Source: Aliamphritea spongicola
GTDB lineage: Bacteria > Pseudomonadota > Gammaproteobacteria > Pseudomonadales > Balneatricaceae
Reading direction: 5' to 3'
Length of the DNA: 64,000 nucleotides
NCBI GenBank assembly: GCA_024347235.1
Contig: AP025283.1
Span: 744,001 to 808,000, forward strand
Below, in pieces: positions 33,640-48,480 of the stretch. The position numbers and the translations under genes are program-made. Each line of letters opens with the position of its first letter. Positions within the stretch are counted from its first letter, which is position 1. The notes under the pieces are model-generated. The model ran no database searches and had not been told where the DNA came from. It saw only the letters and a program-made list of their open reading frames with translations.

Positions 33640-33655
33640 CTGAGTTGGTTTATTT

Positions 33656-36600
33656 ATGAATAACGCTCCCGGTTTTGTCCATCTGCGCCTGCACAGTGAA
33701 TTCTCACTGGTTGATGGCCTGGTTCGTATTAAAGAGCTGATGGGAGCTGTTAAGCAACAACAGATACCGGCAATTGCACTGACGGACCAGACTAATCTGT
33801 TTGGCCTGATTAAATTCTTCAAAGCAGCTACGGGTGCCGGGGTTAAGCCGATCTTCGGCTCAGATGTCTGGGTGGTAAACAGCCTCAAGGATGATGAGGC
33901 GCACCGACTGACTTTGCTGGCAATGAATGAGACCGGTTACCGGAACCTGACGGAACTGATTTCTCTGGCGTATGAGAAAGGTCAGAATGTGTTGCATGAC
34001 CGTGCGGTCATCCTCAAAGACTGGATTGCCGCCCAGCCGGAAGGCATGATCGCTTTGTCCGGTGCGAAAGAAGGTGAAATCGGTAAAGCCTTACTTGCTG
34101 GTAGTGATGAAGCGGATGCCATACTTGCTCAGTGGCAGGAAATGTTCCCGCAGCGGTTTTATCTGGAGATCCAGCGAACCGACCGGACTAACGATGAAGA
34201 GTGTGTACATGCTTCGGTGCAGCTGGCCCAGCGCAGCGGTTGCCCACTGGTGGCGACCAATGAAGTCATGTTTATTTCCCCGGATGATTTTGAGGCTCAC
34301 GAGGCCCGGGTCTGTATTAACCAAAGCCGCACGCTTGAAGATCCTACCCGTCCTAAAGATTACAGTGATACTCAGTATCTGAAATCTGCTGAAGAGATGC
34401 AGGAGCTGTTCGCGGATATTCCTTCAGCGGTTGCCAATACGGTAGAGATAGCCAAGCGCTGTAACCTGCAGCTTGATCTGGGTACCTATTACTTGCCGAA
34501 ATATCCGATTCCGGAAGGCATGACCATGGACGAGTTTTTCGCCGATGTGTCGTGGAAAGGGTTGGAAGAGCGCCTTGAAATCCTGCTGGATAAAGATGCC
34601 GAGGATTATGCAGAGAAGCGTAAACCCTACGAAGAACGGATGAACTTCGAGCTGGATATCATTACCCAGATGGGTTTTCCCGGTTACTTCCTGATCGTAA
34701 TGGACTTCATTCAGTGGGGTAAGGATAACGGTGTGCCTGTAGGTCCTGGGCGGGGTTCCGGTGCAGGTTCGTTAGTGGCGTATGCGCAAAAATTACCGAC
34801 CTTGATCCGCTTGAATATGACCTTCTTTTCGAACGATTCCTGAACCCGGAACGGGTATCGATGCCCGACTTCGATATCGACTTCTGTATGGATAACCGCG
34901 ATAAGGTTATCGACTATGTGGCTGAGACCTATGGTCGTGATGCGGTATCCCAGATCGTAACCTTCGGTACCATGGCAGCAAAAGCGGTTGTACGGGATGT
35001 TGCCCGGGTACAGGGCAAGGCATTTGGTCTGGCGGATAAGCTGTCCAAGCTTATTCCTTTGAAATTGGCATGACGCTCAGCAAGGCTATGGAAGAAGAGC
35101 CGATGATGCGTGAGTTTGTGGAGTCCAGCGAAGAAGCGCAGGAAATCATGGACATGGCCTACAAGCTGGAAGGGGTTACCCGTAACGTCGGTAAGCACGC
35201 CGGAGGTGTGGTAATCGCGCCAACCAAACTGACAGACTTTGCCGCCACTTATTGTGATGAACACGGGCAGGGGCTGGTTACTCAGTTTGATAAGGGCGAC
35301 GTGGAGGAAGCCGGGCTGGTTAAGTTCGACTTCCTGGGGTTGCGGACCCTGACCATTATCGACTGGGCGGTGAAGACCATCGACCGGATCCGGGCGAAGA
35401 ACGGCGAAGAACGGCTGGATATTGCGCTGATTGATCTGGAAGATCCAAAGACATTCGATCTGTTGCAATCTGCCGAAACCACGGCGGTTTTCCAGCTTGA
35501 GTCCAGCGGTATGAAGGACCTTGTAAACCGTCTGAAGCCAAGCCGTTTTGAAGATATTGTGGCACTGGTGGCACTGTTCCGGCCGGGGCCGTTGCAGTCA
35601 GGCATGGTTGATGACTTCATTGCCCGTAAGCACGGTCTGGCTGAGCTGGCGTATCCTCATGCGGATTACCAGTTGGATAGCCTGCAGCCTGTACTGGAGC
35701 CGACCTACGGCATCATCCTGTATCAGGAACAGGTTATGCAGATCGCCCAGGTCATGGCGGGTTATACCCTTGGCGGTGCGGACATGCTGCGCCGGGCGAT
35801 GGGTAAGAAAAGCCTGAAGAAATGGCTAAGCAGCGGATCTCCTTTCTGGACGGTTCGGAAAAGAATGGTATCGACCGGGATCTGGCCGGTAACATCTTCG
35901 ACCTGGTGGAAAAGTTTGCCGGTTACGGTTTCAACAAATCTCACTCTGCTGCCTATGCACTGGTTTCCTATCAGACAGCCTGGTTGAAAGCCCATTATCC
36001 GGCGCCTTTTATGGCCGCAGTATTGTCATCTGATATGCAGAACACCGACAAAGTGGTGATCTTCATTGAAGAATGCCGGACCATGGAGCTACCACTGGTC
36101 CTGCCGGATGTGAACTGTGGCGAATATATGTTTACCGTTAATGACGACGGTGAAATCGTTTACGGGCTGGGGGCTGTGAAGGGCGTTGGTGAAGGTCCTA
36201 TTGAATCGATTGTTGAAGCCCGTCAGGAAGGGCCGTTTAAGGATATTTTTGATTTCTGTAAGCGGGTTGGCAGCAAGAAGATTAACAAGCGGGTAATGGA
36301 AGCGCTGGTTCGCTGTGGCGCACTGGATAAGCTCGGCCCGGACCGGGCTCAGCTGTGGGCGGCCATTCCTGAAGCGCTGAAAGCGGCTGACCAGAATGAG
36401 CGTAATCAGAGCGCCGGGATGTTTGACCTGTTCGGGGATATGGAGGCCGAAGATCCCCGTGATCCTTATGCAGACTACATGAAGCTGCGTTGCTGGACGG
36501 ATAAGGAACGCCTGCAGGGTGAGAAAGATACCCTTGGTTTGTATGTGACGGGTCACCCGATCGACGAATACGAATCTGAATTGCCAAATATTATTTCCAA

Positions 36601-37140
36601 GCGGATTGTTGAATTGCAGCCGGCACGGGGTCAGCAGCAGAAAATGCTGGGGCTGGTGGTCGATATCCGGATGAAGAAAACCAAGAAAGGTGATCCGCTG
36701 TGCTTTATTACGCTGGATGACCGGACTTCCCGAATCGAGATCACCCTGTTCGGCGACAGCTTTGATGAGCACCGCCATCTGCTGAGCAAAGATGCGATCC
36801 TGCTGGTGGAAGGTGAAATTGCCCACGATGACTATTCAGGCCGGACTAAAGTTCGGGCCAGTAAAGTCATCGATATCACTCAGGCACGTGCCCGTTATGC
36901 ATCCCATATTCAGGTAAATTGTCAGGCTGATCAGCTGAAAGAACGTCAGCTTAAGGCCCTTGAACAAGTACTTGAAGGTGCTAAAGGGGCTTCAGCTGTG
37001 AGTGTTGCTTTGCAGTACAGCCGGGAAGATGCATCGGCGCGGGTGTATCTGGGGATGACTGGAAAGTGGAACCAACAGATGAAGTGTTACTGAAGCTGAA
37101 GGATCAGTTTGGTGGTGATGCTGTGTCTATTTGTTATTAA
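33656..37140 (+). CDS. dnaE: DNA polymerase III alpha subunit
   Basis: Replicative polymerase. PHP domain at the N-terminus ([22 protein letters not shown]), catalytic palm aspartates in [18 protein letters not shown], then [23 protein letters not shown] and the OB-fold ([23 protein letters not shown]). Losses near 34793, 35060, 35821 and 37055 cut it into five pieces. Restored length 1162 residues, the expected size. ATG 33656 is retained from [17 protein letters not shown]. Confidence 0.96.
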
Positions 37141-37146
37141 ATCGCC

Positions 37147-37210
37147 GCTAAGTGTCGCCTGATACTGGTTCTTAATTCCATGTACGGGTACACTTAGCAG
37201 AATTTTTTCC
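37147..37210 (+). repeat. Inverted repeat downstream of dnaE
   Basis: GCTAAGTGT (37147-37155) and ACACTTAGC (37190-37198) can pair across a 34-base loop, with a T run starting about 37204. It may be a weak terminator between dnaE and accA; the long loop makes this uncertain. Confidence 0.35.
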
Positions 37211-37262
37211 GTTACCGGGACACGCCCGGCAGCGATATAGAAACAAACGGAATACGTTACGC

Positions 37263-38215
37263 ATGAATCCCAATTATCTGGATTTTGAACAGCCAATTGC
37301 TGACCTTGAAGCGAAGATCGAAGAGTTGCGTCTGGTTGGTAATGACAACGAACTGAATATTGAAGAAGAAATCAGCAAGTTGCAGGCAAAAAGCAGCAGC
37401 CTGACTGAGTCTTTATTCTCTGACCTGAGCGAATGGCAGGTGTCACAGCTGGCGCGGCACCCTCAGCGTCCGTATACGCTTGATTACGTTAAGCACATCT
37501 TTGATGAGTTTGAAGAGCTGCACGGTGACCGTCATTACGCGGATGATCAGGCACTGATTGGCGGTATCGCACGTCTGGAAGGCCGTCCGGTAATGCTGGT
37601 AGGTCATCAGAAAGGCCGTGAAGTTAAAGAAAAGTACGCCGTAACTTTGGTATGCCACGTCCTGAAGGCTACCGTAAAGCGCTGCGTCTGATGGAAATGG
37701 CTGAGCGTTTCAATATGCCGGTTCTGACCTTCATTGACACACCGGGTGCGTATCCGGGTATCGGTGCAGAAGAACGTGGTCAGAGTGAAGCGATTGCTTA
37801 TAACCTGGCCGTTATGTCTCGCTTGAAAACCCCAGTTATTTCTACCGTTATCGGTGAAGGTGGTTCCGGTGGTGCACTGGCGATCGGTGTTTGCGATGAA
37901 CTGCTGATGTTACGTTATTCAACGTATTCTGTAATTTCACCTGAAGGCTGTGCGTCTATCCTGTGGAAGAGTGCAGAACGTGCGCCGGATGCCGCCAAGG
38001 CAATGGGGCTGACATCTGACCGTCTGTCTGAGCTGGGACTGGTTGACCAGATTGTTGATGAGCCTCTGGGCGGTGCGCACCGTGACCACGGTTTAATGGC
38101 GGCTAACCTGAAGAAGCATCTGATGGAAACCCTGGCACGCTATGATGAATTCAACACAGAAGAGCTGCTGGAGCGTCGTTACCAGCGTCTGATGTCTTAC
38201 GGCATTGATCAGTAA
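37263..38215 (+). CDS. accA: Acetyl-CoA carboxylase carboxyltransferase alpha
   Basis: Forms malonyl-CoA with Acc[86 protein letters not shown] and [20 protein letters not shown] are signature stretches. One A lost near 37632 ([22 protein letters not shown] expected). Restored length 317 residues. Confidence 0.96.
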
Positions 38216-38230
38216 GATTACTCTGTTATA

Positions 38231-38259
38231 AAAACCGTCGGTATCCCCGGCGGTTTTTT
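38231..38259 (+). terminator. Terminator after accA
   Basis: AAAACCGTCGG pairs with CCGGCGGTTTT (one T-G pair) and runs into six T, 15 bases past the accA stop. Confidence 0.88.
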
Positions 38260-38302
38260 GTTTCAGGTTACAATCACCAGTAATTCAGACAGAGACCTGT
38301 AT

Positions 38303-39629
38303 ATGGGCAAGATGGCTAACGATACCTTCCTGCAGCGCTTTGAACAGCAACTGGCGAGTCAGTCCGGTGTTGATCACTGGATTGTCGCGCTCAGTGGCGG
38401 GCTGGACTCAATGGTGCTGCTGGAGCTTGCCAGTCGCTGTTTACCTGCTGACCGGTTAACGGTGCTGCATATTAATCATCAGCTCCAGGCAGAAGCCGAT
38501 GAGTGGCAGGCGTTTTGTGCCCGTCAGGCTGAACAACGGGGGCTGGCGTTTTGTGCCGAGCAGGTGAACTTGCAGCCGGGCAGTATTGAAACTGCCGCCA
38601 GAAATGCCCGCTATGAAGTATTTGCAAAGGCGCAGTCTGAGAATACCTGTGTATTACTGGCGCATCACAGTGATGATCAGGCTGAAACCCTGTTGTTCCG
38701 TCTGTTTCGGGGGCTGGTGTACGGGGTTGGCTGCAATGCCTCGGCAGCGTGCCTTGGGCGATGGGGCGTTATTCAGACCACTGCTGGATTTTAGCCGGAG
38801 TGAGCTGAAAGCGTGGGCGCAGAAGGAAGGTTTGTGCTGGGTGGAAGATCCGAGCAATACGGATATTCAGTATGACCGTAATTTTCTCCGTCAGCAGGTA
38901 CTGCCTTTACTTGCCGGACGCTGGTCCGGTATCAGTGAGCGCCTTCAGGCAACGGCCAGTCATCTGGCGGATGCTGAAGCACTGCTGGAAGAGCTTGCTC
39001 AGTCTGATTTCCAGAACTGTTCCGTCGATAACTGTTTGCTGACAGTTAAGTTGCAATTGCTGTCGCAGCGGCGTCAGGCAAACCTGTTGCGTTACTGGTG
39101 CCGCTGCGCCGGTGTTTTGCTCAGTGCTGCACAGCTGAGTAGTCTTAAGGCATTAATTGCAGCAGCCAGTGACCGGCAGCCGGAGCTGATACTGGGTGAC
39201 CGGGTTATTCGCCGCTACCGTAACCGTTTATTTATTGAAGCGGTGAAGGCCTGTCCGCAATGGGATGCTCTGCTGGTAGATGTACTGGCGGCACCTGAGC
39301 GTTATCCAGGGCGTCTGTCACTGACTGCAGAATCTGATATCTGTCCTGATCCATGGCTGGCGGGGGTGAAAATCCGCAACCGTCGGGATGGGGATAAGTG
39401 TTATCCGTCAGGCCGGCCGGGAAAGTCGTTAAAGCATTTATTTCAGGAAGCTGGCGTACCGCCCTGGCAACGGGATCAGTGGCCGGTATGTGTTCGCGGT
39501 GATGAAATTGTAGCGGTCCCGGGAATCTGTATTTGTGAGGGCTGGTGTGAAGGTGAAAATAAGCCGCCTTTCTGGCTAGATTGGCAGCCCGTTGCATTGT
39601 TTGCCGGCAGTGATTCTGGTACCCTGTAG
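38303..39629 (+). CDS. tilS: tRNA(Ile)-lysidine synthase
   Basis: Converts C34 of the AUA-reading isoleucine tRNA to lysidine. PP-loop ATP motif ALSGGLDSMVLLEL, HINHQLQAEADEWQAFC and HHSDDQAETLLFRLFRG, followed by the substrate-binding domain (RNRRDGDKCYPSGRPGKSLKHLFQEAGVPPWQRDQWPV). Two G losses near 38710 and 38725. Restored length 442 residues. ATG 38303 starts MGKMANDTFLQRFEQQL. Confidence 0.93.
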
Positions 39630-39673
39630 CCCCATCTTATGTTGCTGTTTTAATCAGACTGAAAGCCTTTCGT

Positions 39674-39699
39674 AAATACCTGTTCCGGCCGGTATTTTT
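39674..39699 (+). terminator. Probable terminator after tilS
   Basis: AAATACC and GGTATTT enclose a 10-base loop, then T residues, 45 bases past the tilS stop and before pyrG. Confidence 0.6.
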
Positions 39700-39738
39700 A
39701 TTGCGTGAAAAATATTCCGCAAAGGAATAGCTGATTAA

Positions 39739-42731
<2,993 letters not shown>

Positions 42732-42753
42732 TCGCTGACTGAGTACTGAATAT

Positions 42754-42774
42754 AAGGGGCGGAAGCCCCTTTTT
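42754..42774 (+). terminator. Terminator after eno
   Basis: AAGGGGC and GCCCCTT enclose GGAA and run into a T run, 22 bases past the eno stop. Confidence 0.88.
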
Positions 42775-42799
42775 AACTGGGGATCGGCGTCGGTATTCT

Positions 42800-43100
42800 A
42801 TGTTTCGCTGGCTTGTTTGGATTTTGATTATTGCTGTGGCAGCTCTGCAGTATCGTCTCTGGTTTGGCGAGGCGAACTTGCGTGAGGTCTGGGCGCTACA
42901 GGATAAGATTCAGAGTCAGCAGGCTGAGAATGACTTGCTTGTGGAGCGGAACCATCGCTTACAGGCAGAAGTTCAGGACCTTAAAAGGGGCTGGCAGCCC
43001 TTGAAGAACGTGCCCGCAATGACCTGGGTATGGTGCGCGAAGACGAAACCTTCTTTCAGTTAATTCCCGGAAAATCCCTGTATCTGATGATACTCCCTGA
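42800..43100 (+). CDS. ftsB: Cell division protein FtsB
   Basis: Bitopic divisome protein, about 100 residues. One N-terminal membrane helix (FRWLVWILIIAVAALQYRLWFG) is followed by a leucine-zipper coiled coil (LQDKIQSQQAENDLLVERNHRLQAEVQDLKRGLAALEERARNDLGMVREDETFFQLIPG). Losses near 42988 and, by inference, 43072. The second makes the end KIPVSDDTP with stop at 43098-43100; without it the frame would run into truD. ispD and ispF, usually next, are absent. Confidence 0.88.
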
Positions 43101-43123
43101 TTGTTTAACCGCTGGATATTTGC

Positions 43124-44156
43124 ATGACCACAGCATTTCCCACTGAACTGAATTATGCCTATGGCGAACCCGGGCCACCGCCCTTATCCGCCAGCAGCCC
43201 GAAGATTTTCAGGTTACTGAAAACCTGGCATTTGAACCGGAAGGCAGCGGTGATCATGTTTATCTGTATATCCGTAAAACCGGTGAAAATACAGACTGGG
43301 TTGCTCGGCAACTGGCGCACTTTTGTCAGGTAAGTCCGCGGGAAGTTGGCTATGCCGGAAAAAGACCGTCATGCAGTGACTGAACAATGGTTCAGTGTAC
43401 ATCTGCCAGGGCGGGCACCGCTGACATGGTCGTTGTTTGAGCGTGAGACGATTCAGGTATTAAAGGCTACTAAACACGGGCGTAAGTTACGTCTGGGGAG
43501 CCTGACCGGTAACCGTTTTGCTATCCGTTTGCGCAATGTCACCGATGTCGATGATGTCATGCGTCGTTGTGAGCTGGTTCGCCAGGGGTTCCTAATTATT
43601 TCGGTGAGCAGCGTTTTGGTCACCATGGGGAACCTGACAAAGGGGCCGCCCTGATTAAAGGTGAATATAAAGAACGGCAGAAGCATAAGAAAGGGATGTA
43701 TATTTCAGCCGTTCGTTCTTTTTGTTTAATCAGGTGGTATCGGCACGATATGCCGGTGAAGTCGGCCCGATGGCCGGTGATGTGCTGATGCATCAGGGCA
43801 GTCAGAGTTGTTTTGCGTATGATGCAGAAGACCATACCATTGGAGAGCGTCTGGCTAATCTGGATATTCATCTGACTGCGCCAATGTGGGGGCGTGGTCG
43901 TTCCATCTGTACCGATCAGGCCTTTGACTGGGAAACCGCGCAACTGGCAGGTTATGAAGAACTGCAGACAGGTTTGGAAAAGCTTGGCCTGAATCAGGAG
44001 CGCCGTGCACTGCGTTTACTGCCACAGAATCTCAGTGTGGTTCAGGAAGCGGATGATCAGCTGCTACTGAGTTTTGATCTGTCGGTGGGGTCTTTTGCGA
44101 CCAGTGTCCTGCGGGAGATCTGTCAGGTTGAAAACGCACAGCGTGGAGAATTTTAA
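43124..44156 (+). CDS. truD: tRNA pseudouridine(13) synthase TruD
   Basis: Makes pseudouridine 13 in tRNA-Glu. Catalytic Asp region [49 protein letters not shown] with [14 protein letters not shown]; the TRUD insertion and [19 protein letters not shown] follow. Losses near 43170, 43362 (A7 reads A5), 43587 and 43715 leave it badly fragmented. Restored length 345 residues. Its TAA shares a base with the surE ATG. Confidence 0.92.
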
Positions 44157-44905
44157 TGCGAATCTTGTTATCAAATGATGATGGTGTGTATGCACCGGGG
44201 TTGGAAGTGCTGGCGACGACGCTGTATGAAGACTTCAGTGTTGATGTTGTTGCACCGGACCGTAACCGCAGTGGTGCCAGTAACGCGCTGACACTGGACC
44301 GGCCACTGGAAGCGCATCAGCATCATAACGGTTTTACAGCCTGAACGGCACCCCAACGGATTGTGTGCACCTGGGAATTTCCGGTGTGCTGTGTGAGAAA
44401 CCTGATATCGTGATTTCAGGCATCAATGCCGGGGCGAATCTGGGGATGATGTTATTTATTCCGGAACCGTTGCTGCAGCTATCGAGGGCCGTTACCTGAA
44501 GCTGCCGCCAATTGCTGTCTCTATGTTGGGCAGTCATCCTGATAATTATCATACGGCAGCGGTTATTATTCAGCAGCTGCTGGCAGATGTCAGACGCTTG
44601 AATCTGGCCCCCGTACAGTATTAAATATTAATGTACCTGATCGTCCTTTAGAGGATATAAAAGGCATGCAGCTGGTCAGGCTGGGTCACCGGGTACTGGC
44701 AGATACACCGGTTGAGTCGATTGATCCGCGTGGTGCAAAGCGTTACTGGATTGCCGGTGCAGGCGCAGCCGCTGACTGCGGTCCCGGAACAGATTTTTAC
44801 GCTGTTCAGGAAGGCTATGTGGCAATTACCCCGCTAAATGTGGATATGACCCAGTATTCAGGTATGGATAATTTAAGCCAGTGGCTGGAAAACCTGAGTG
44901 ACTGA
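44156..44905 (+). CDS. surE: 5'/3'-nucleotidase SurE
   Basis: Survival nucleotidase. The metal site is formed by [16 protein letters not shown] and [43 protein letters not shown] and [11 protein letters not shown] are also conserved. Losses near 44335, 44435 and 44615 (a six-C run reads five). Restored length 250 residues. Operon truD-surE-pcm-nlpD-rpoS region. Confidence 0.93.
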
Positions 44906-44940
44906 TCGCTGTCAGAGAATTAAGTGTTTAAGGAGTTGTT

Positions 44941-45606
44941 GTGAATAAATTACAGTTGCAGGGGATTGGTATGACCTCGCAACGCACCCGCAGCCGGTTA
45001 GTGCAGCGGTTGCAGGATCAGGGTATTACTGATCCGCAGGTGCTGGATGTGATGGCAAGCACTCCGCGACACATTTTTATTGATGAGGCGCTGTCACACC
45101 GGGCGTATGAAGATACTGCCTTGCCAATCGGCTTCAACCAGACCATTTCGCAGCCTTACATCGTCGCCAAGATGACGGAGCTGCTGTTAGCTGAAGGTCC
45201 AATGAAGAAGGTGCTGGAAGTTGGCACCGGCTCGGGGTATCAGACGACCGTGCTGGCACAGTTAGTTGATCAGGTATACAGCGTTGAACGGATTCGTCCT
45301 TTGCAGGAAAAAGCCCGTAAACGTTTACAGTTGCTGTCTTTGCGTAATGTCCATTTGCGGCATACAGATGGCGGAATGGGATGGGCTGAGCGAGGGCCTT
45401 TTGATGGTATTCTGGTGACCGCTGCACCTGAGCAGGTACCGCCGGAATTACTTCAGCAGTTAGCTATTGGCGGTCGTCTGGTGATACCGGTCGGTGGCCG
45501 TCAGCAGGAACTGAAGCTGGTTATACGTCAGTCTGAAATGGAATTTACCACTGAAGTACTTGAAGCGGTTAAATTTGTTCCTTTGTTAAGTGGTACAGTA
45601 CGATAA
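44941..45606 (+). CDS. pcm: Protein-L-isoaspartate O-methyltransferase
   Basis: Intact, 221 residues, GTG start after AAGGAG. Repairs isoaspartyl residues in aged proteins. SAM fold motifs [25 protein letters not shown] and [21 protein letters not shown]; the PCMT-specific [31 protein letters not shown] is clear. Confidence 0.96.
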   Translation: MNKLQLQGIGMTSQRTRSRLVQRLQDQGITDPQVLDVMASTPRHIFIDEALSHRAYEDTALPIGFNQTISQPYIVAKMTELLLAEGPMKKVLEVGTGSGYQTTVLAQLVDQVYSVERIRPLQEKARKRLQLLSLRNVHLRHTDGGMGWAERGPFDGILVTAAPEQVPPELLQQLAIGGRLVIPVGGRQQELKLVIRQSEMEFTTEVLEAVKFVPLLSGTVR

Positions 45607-45654
45607 AGTATAAAGTTCATACGCTTAGCGTGTGTTTGCAGTAATGGGAAGCGA

Positions 45655-46577
45655 ATGGTATCAGCACGGATCAGGTTGTTCTTAAAAGGTATGCTTATGG
45701 GGGCTGCAGATGCTGTTCCCGGCGTATCCGGCGGCACAATCGCATTTATTACCGGAATCTATGAAGAACTGATTAACAGTATCAAGTCAGTCGATGCAGA
45801 AGCATTGAAGATGCTGTTTTCCGGACAAATCAGAAATGCCTGGAATCATATAAACGGCAGTTTTCTGCTGGTGCTTGTGCTGGGAATTGTAACGAGCATT
45901 GCGACAGTTGCCAGCAGTGTATTGTTCTTGCTTGATACCTATCCGGTTATGTTATGGGCGTTTTTCTTTGGGCTGATTCTGGCTTCCTGCTGGCTGGTGA
46001 TGACTCAGATTGATCACTGGAATGTCACGCTGACGATAACTTTCGTCGTCGGTGCAATGCTCGCTTATCTGGTGACGTCAATAACACCCACTGAAATAGA
46101 ACCTACGGCTCTGGCGGTTTTTCTGTCAGGAATGGTGGCTATCTGCGCAATGATTTTACCGGGGATTTCAGGTAGCTTTATTCTGCTGATTATTGGTATG
46201 TATACACCGGTTTTGGGTGCTGTAAAGGCGTTTGATGTTCAGGTGCTGGGCCTGTTCCTGGCGGGCTGTGTGGTGGGGATCAGTGGCTTTTCACGGGTGC
46301 TTAGCTGGATGTTTGCCCATTATAAGATGGCAACTCTGGCGATCCTGGCGGGCTTTATGCTGGGCTCGCTGAATAAAATCTGGCCCTGAAATATACCACT
46401 GCGTATACCATTAACCGCCATGGCGAACAGATTCCTCTGGCTCAGGATAATGTATTACCCCTGAGTTATCAGGCGCTGACCGGTGAGCCATCATACTTAT
46501 ATGCGAGTCTTGCTTTGATGGTGTTGGGCGGGGCGATTGTACTGTTAATGGAGCGTGGTTTGTCCTCAGACAGGTAA
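45655..46577 (+). CDS. DUF368 membrane transporter (PopT-type polyprenyl-phosphate flippase)
   Basis: Polytopic inner-membrane protein, about 307 residues. It carries the DUF368 signature GMLMGAADAVPGVSGGTIAFITGIYEELI and its inverted-repeat copy MILPGISGSFILLIIGMYTPVLGAV. DUF368 proteins (PopT) have been shown to recycle undecaprenyl phosphate across the membrane. One G lost near 46384 (LNKIWPWKYTT expected); the restored end is GLSSDR. Its place between pcm and nlpD is unusual to my knowledge. Confidence 0.85.
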
Positions 46578-46595
46578 CGCTTGGGAGTAATGTGT

Positions 46596-47477
46596 ATGGC
46601 TGGAGTGCTCGACCGACAGTTATTGGTAATGATGCTTGCATCTTTGCTGGTAATGTCCGGTTGCGCGAGCAACAGCGCCTACGCACCTATCAGTGATCTT
46701 TCAGCCAGCGATCAGCGCCGGGTCAGTACCAGCGCTGTACGCAGTGGTAACCTTTCAGAATATACCGTTCGTCGGGGCGATACACTTTACGGTATCGCAT
46801 TTAAATACGGGCTGGATTACCGTCAGCTTGCCCGGGCCAATAATATTGACCGTTCTTATGCTATCTACCCCGGGCAGAAACTGTCCCTGAATACCTCAGC
46901 GGTAGCCCGCGGTTCTGATGCCGCCCCTCTGGCTGACCGGACAGAAAGTAAATCATCAGCCTCAGTTAAACCCACTAAAGCCAAGACTAAGACTGCACAA
47001 AAAACAGTTAAAAACCCAAAAATACCCAAAATGAGACTAAAGTTAAAAACGCCGGTAAAGCCTGCTACTGCGGGCAAGAGCGTTACTTTAGCAGCAAATC
47101 GTAAGCTGCAATGGCGCTGGCCAGCTAAGGGTCGGATTGTACAGGGCTATAGCAGCAGTGGTAAGGTAAATAAGGGTATCAACTTTTTGGGTGAGCGGGG
47201 TGAGTCCGTTTATGCGGCTGAATCCGGCAAAGTTGTATATGTCGGTAGTGGATTATTAGGTTATGGAAATCTGGTGATCATTAACCACAATCAAACCTAT
47301 TTGAGCGCTTACGGGCACAATAGCAAAATTCTTGTAAAGGAGAATGATGTTGTAAAAGTCGGTGATAAGATTGCCGAAATTGGCAGTAGCGGTGCCACCC
47401 GTAACATGCTGCATTTTGAGATACGCCGGAATGGGAGTCCGGTTGATCCTAAGAAGTACTTGCCCAAAAGAAGATAG
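46596..47477 (+). CDS. nlpD: Murein hydrolase activator NlpD
   Basis: Outer-membrane lipoprotein, 293 residues. Lipobox region LLVMSGC; LysM domain YTVRRGDTLYGIAFKYGLDYRQLARANNID; a basic low-complexity linker; C-terminal M23 (LytM) domain WRWPAKGRIVQGYS to MLHFEIRRNGSPVDPKKYLP. The LytM His/Asp set is degenerate (GINFLGERGESVYA), as in the EnvC/NlpD activators. ATG 46596 is preferred because GGGAG lies eight bases upstream. The linker (about 47000-47070) might hide two compensating base losses. Confidence 0.9.
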   Translation: MAGVLDRQLLVMMLASLLVMSGCASNSAYAPISDLSASDQRRVSTSAVRSGNLSEYTVRRGDTLYGIAFKYGLDYRQLARANNIDRSYAIYPGQKLSLNTSAVARGSDAAPLADRTESKSSASVKPTKAKTKTAQKTVKNPKIPKMRLKLKTPVKPATAGKSVTLAANRKLQWRWPAKGRIVQGYSSSGKVNKGINFLGERGESVYAAESGKVVYVGSGLLGYGNLVIINHNQTYLSAYGHNSKILVKENDVVKVGDKIAEIGSSGATRNMLHFEIRRNGSPVDPKKYLPKRR

Positions 47478-47516
47478 CCGGGACACACAGTTAATGGAAC
47501 TATTTGAGGTGGGTCG

Positions 47517-48480
47517 ATGGAAAATATTGAAAAACTGAGCAAGATACAGCCACAGTAACCACTGAGCGTGATGAGGCCGCGAAGCCTAAATTCATGAACA
47601 GCGGGCGTGGTAAAGGCAGTATGGCGCATAATGATTTATTAAACGCCAAAACTCTGGATGCAACGCAGCTTTATCTCAATGAGATAGGCTTTTCTCCGTT
47701 GCTGTCTGCTGAAGAAGAAGTCTATTTCTCCCGCCGCTCTCTGAAGGGCGACGAGGCCGCGCGCAAGCGTATGATCGAAAGCAACCTGAGACTGGTTGTT
47801 AAGATCGCCAGACGTTATATCAACCGGGGCTTACCCTGCTGGATCTGATTGAAGAGGGTAACCTCGGACTGATCCGTGCCGTTGAAAAGTTTGATCCTGA
47901 GCGGGGATTCCGTTTTTCAACCTATGCTACTTGGTGGATTCGGCAGACCATTGAGCGGGCGATTATGAATCAGACCCGTACTATCCGGTTGCCTATTCAT
48001 GTGGTTAAAGAACTGAACGTGTATTTACGGGCTGCCCGTGAACTGGCGCAAAAGCTTGATCACGAGCCTTCTGTTGAAGAGATTGCCCAGGCGGTTGATA
48101 AGCCGGTCGAAAACGTTGAGCGGATGTTCGGGCTTAATGAACGGGTTACATCTGTAGATACACCGGTAGGTAAAGACTCCGATAAAATGTTGTTGGAGAC
48201 GATTCCGGATGAAGAAAGTTCTGATCCGGAAACCCTGCTGCAGAACTCTAATATCAGCGGTAACCTGAATCAGTGGCTGGATATGCTACCGGAGAAACAC
48301 TCCGAGGTATTGTCCCGCCGTTTCGGCCTGCGCGGATTTGAAATGAGTACCCTGGAAGAGGTTGGCCGTGAGATCGGGCTTACCCGTGAGCGGGTAAGGC
48401 AGATTCAGGTAGAAGCCCTGCGTAAGTTGCGTGAGATTGTCGAACGAAACGGACTCAGTGGGGAAGACTTGTTGCGTTAA
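47517..48480 (+). CDS. rpoS: RNA polymerase sigma factor RpoS
   Basis: Stationary-phase / general-stress sigma factor of about 321 residues. Region 1.2 [24 protein letters not shown], region 2 [19 protein letters not shown] and [24 protein letters not shown], region 3, and region 4 [30 protein letters not shown]. Losses near 47547 (start region, [15 protein letters not shown] expected) and 47832. ATG 47517 follows GAGGTGGG. As in relatives, its promoter probably lies inside nlpD. Confidence 0.95.

Noticed and set aside
33656..37140. dnaE as a pseudogene
   Set aside because: Adding four bases gives a full-length enzyme with intact motifs; an essential gene cannot be decayed in a living cell without a second copy, and the same damage is everywhere.
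46977..47070. Compensating frameshifts in the nlpD linker
   Set aside because: The Lys/Pro-rich linker is unconserved, so an altered stretch cannot be told from a normal one; the gene is otherwise open.
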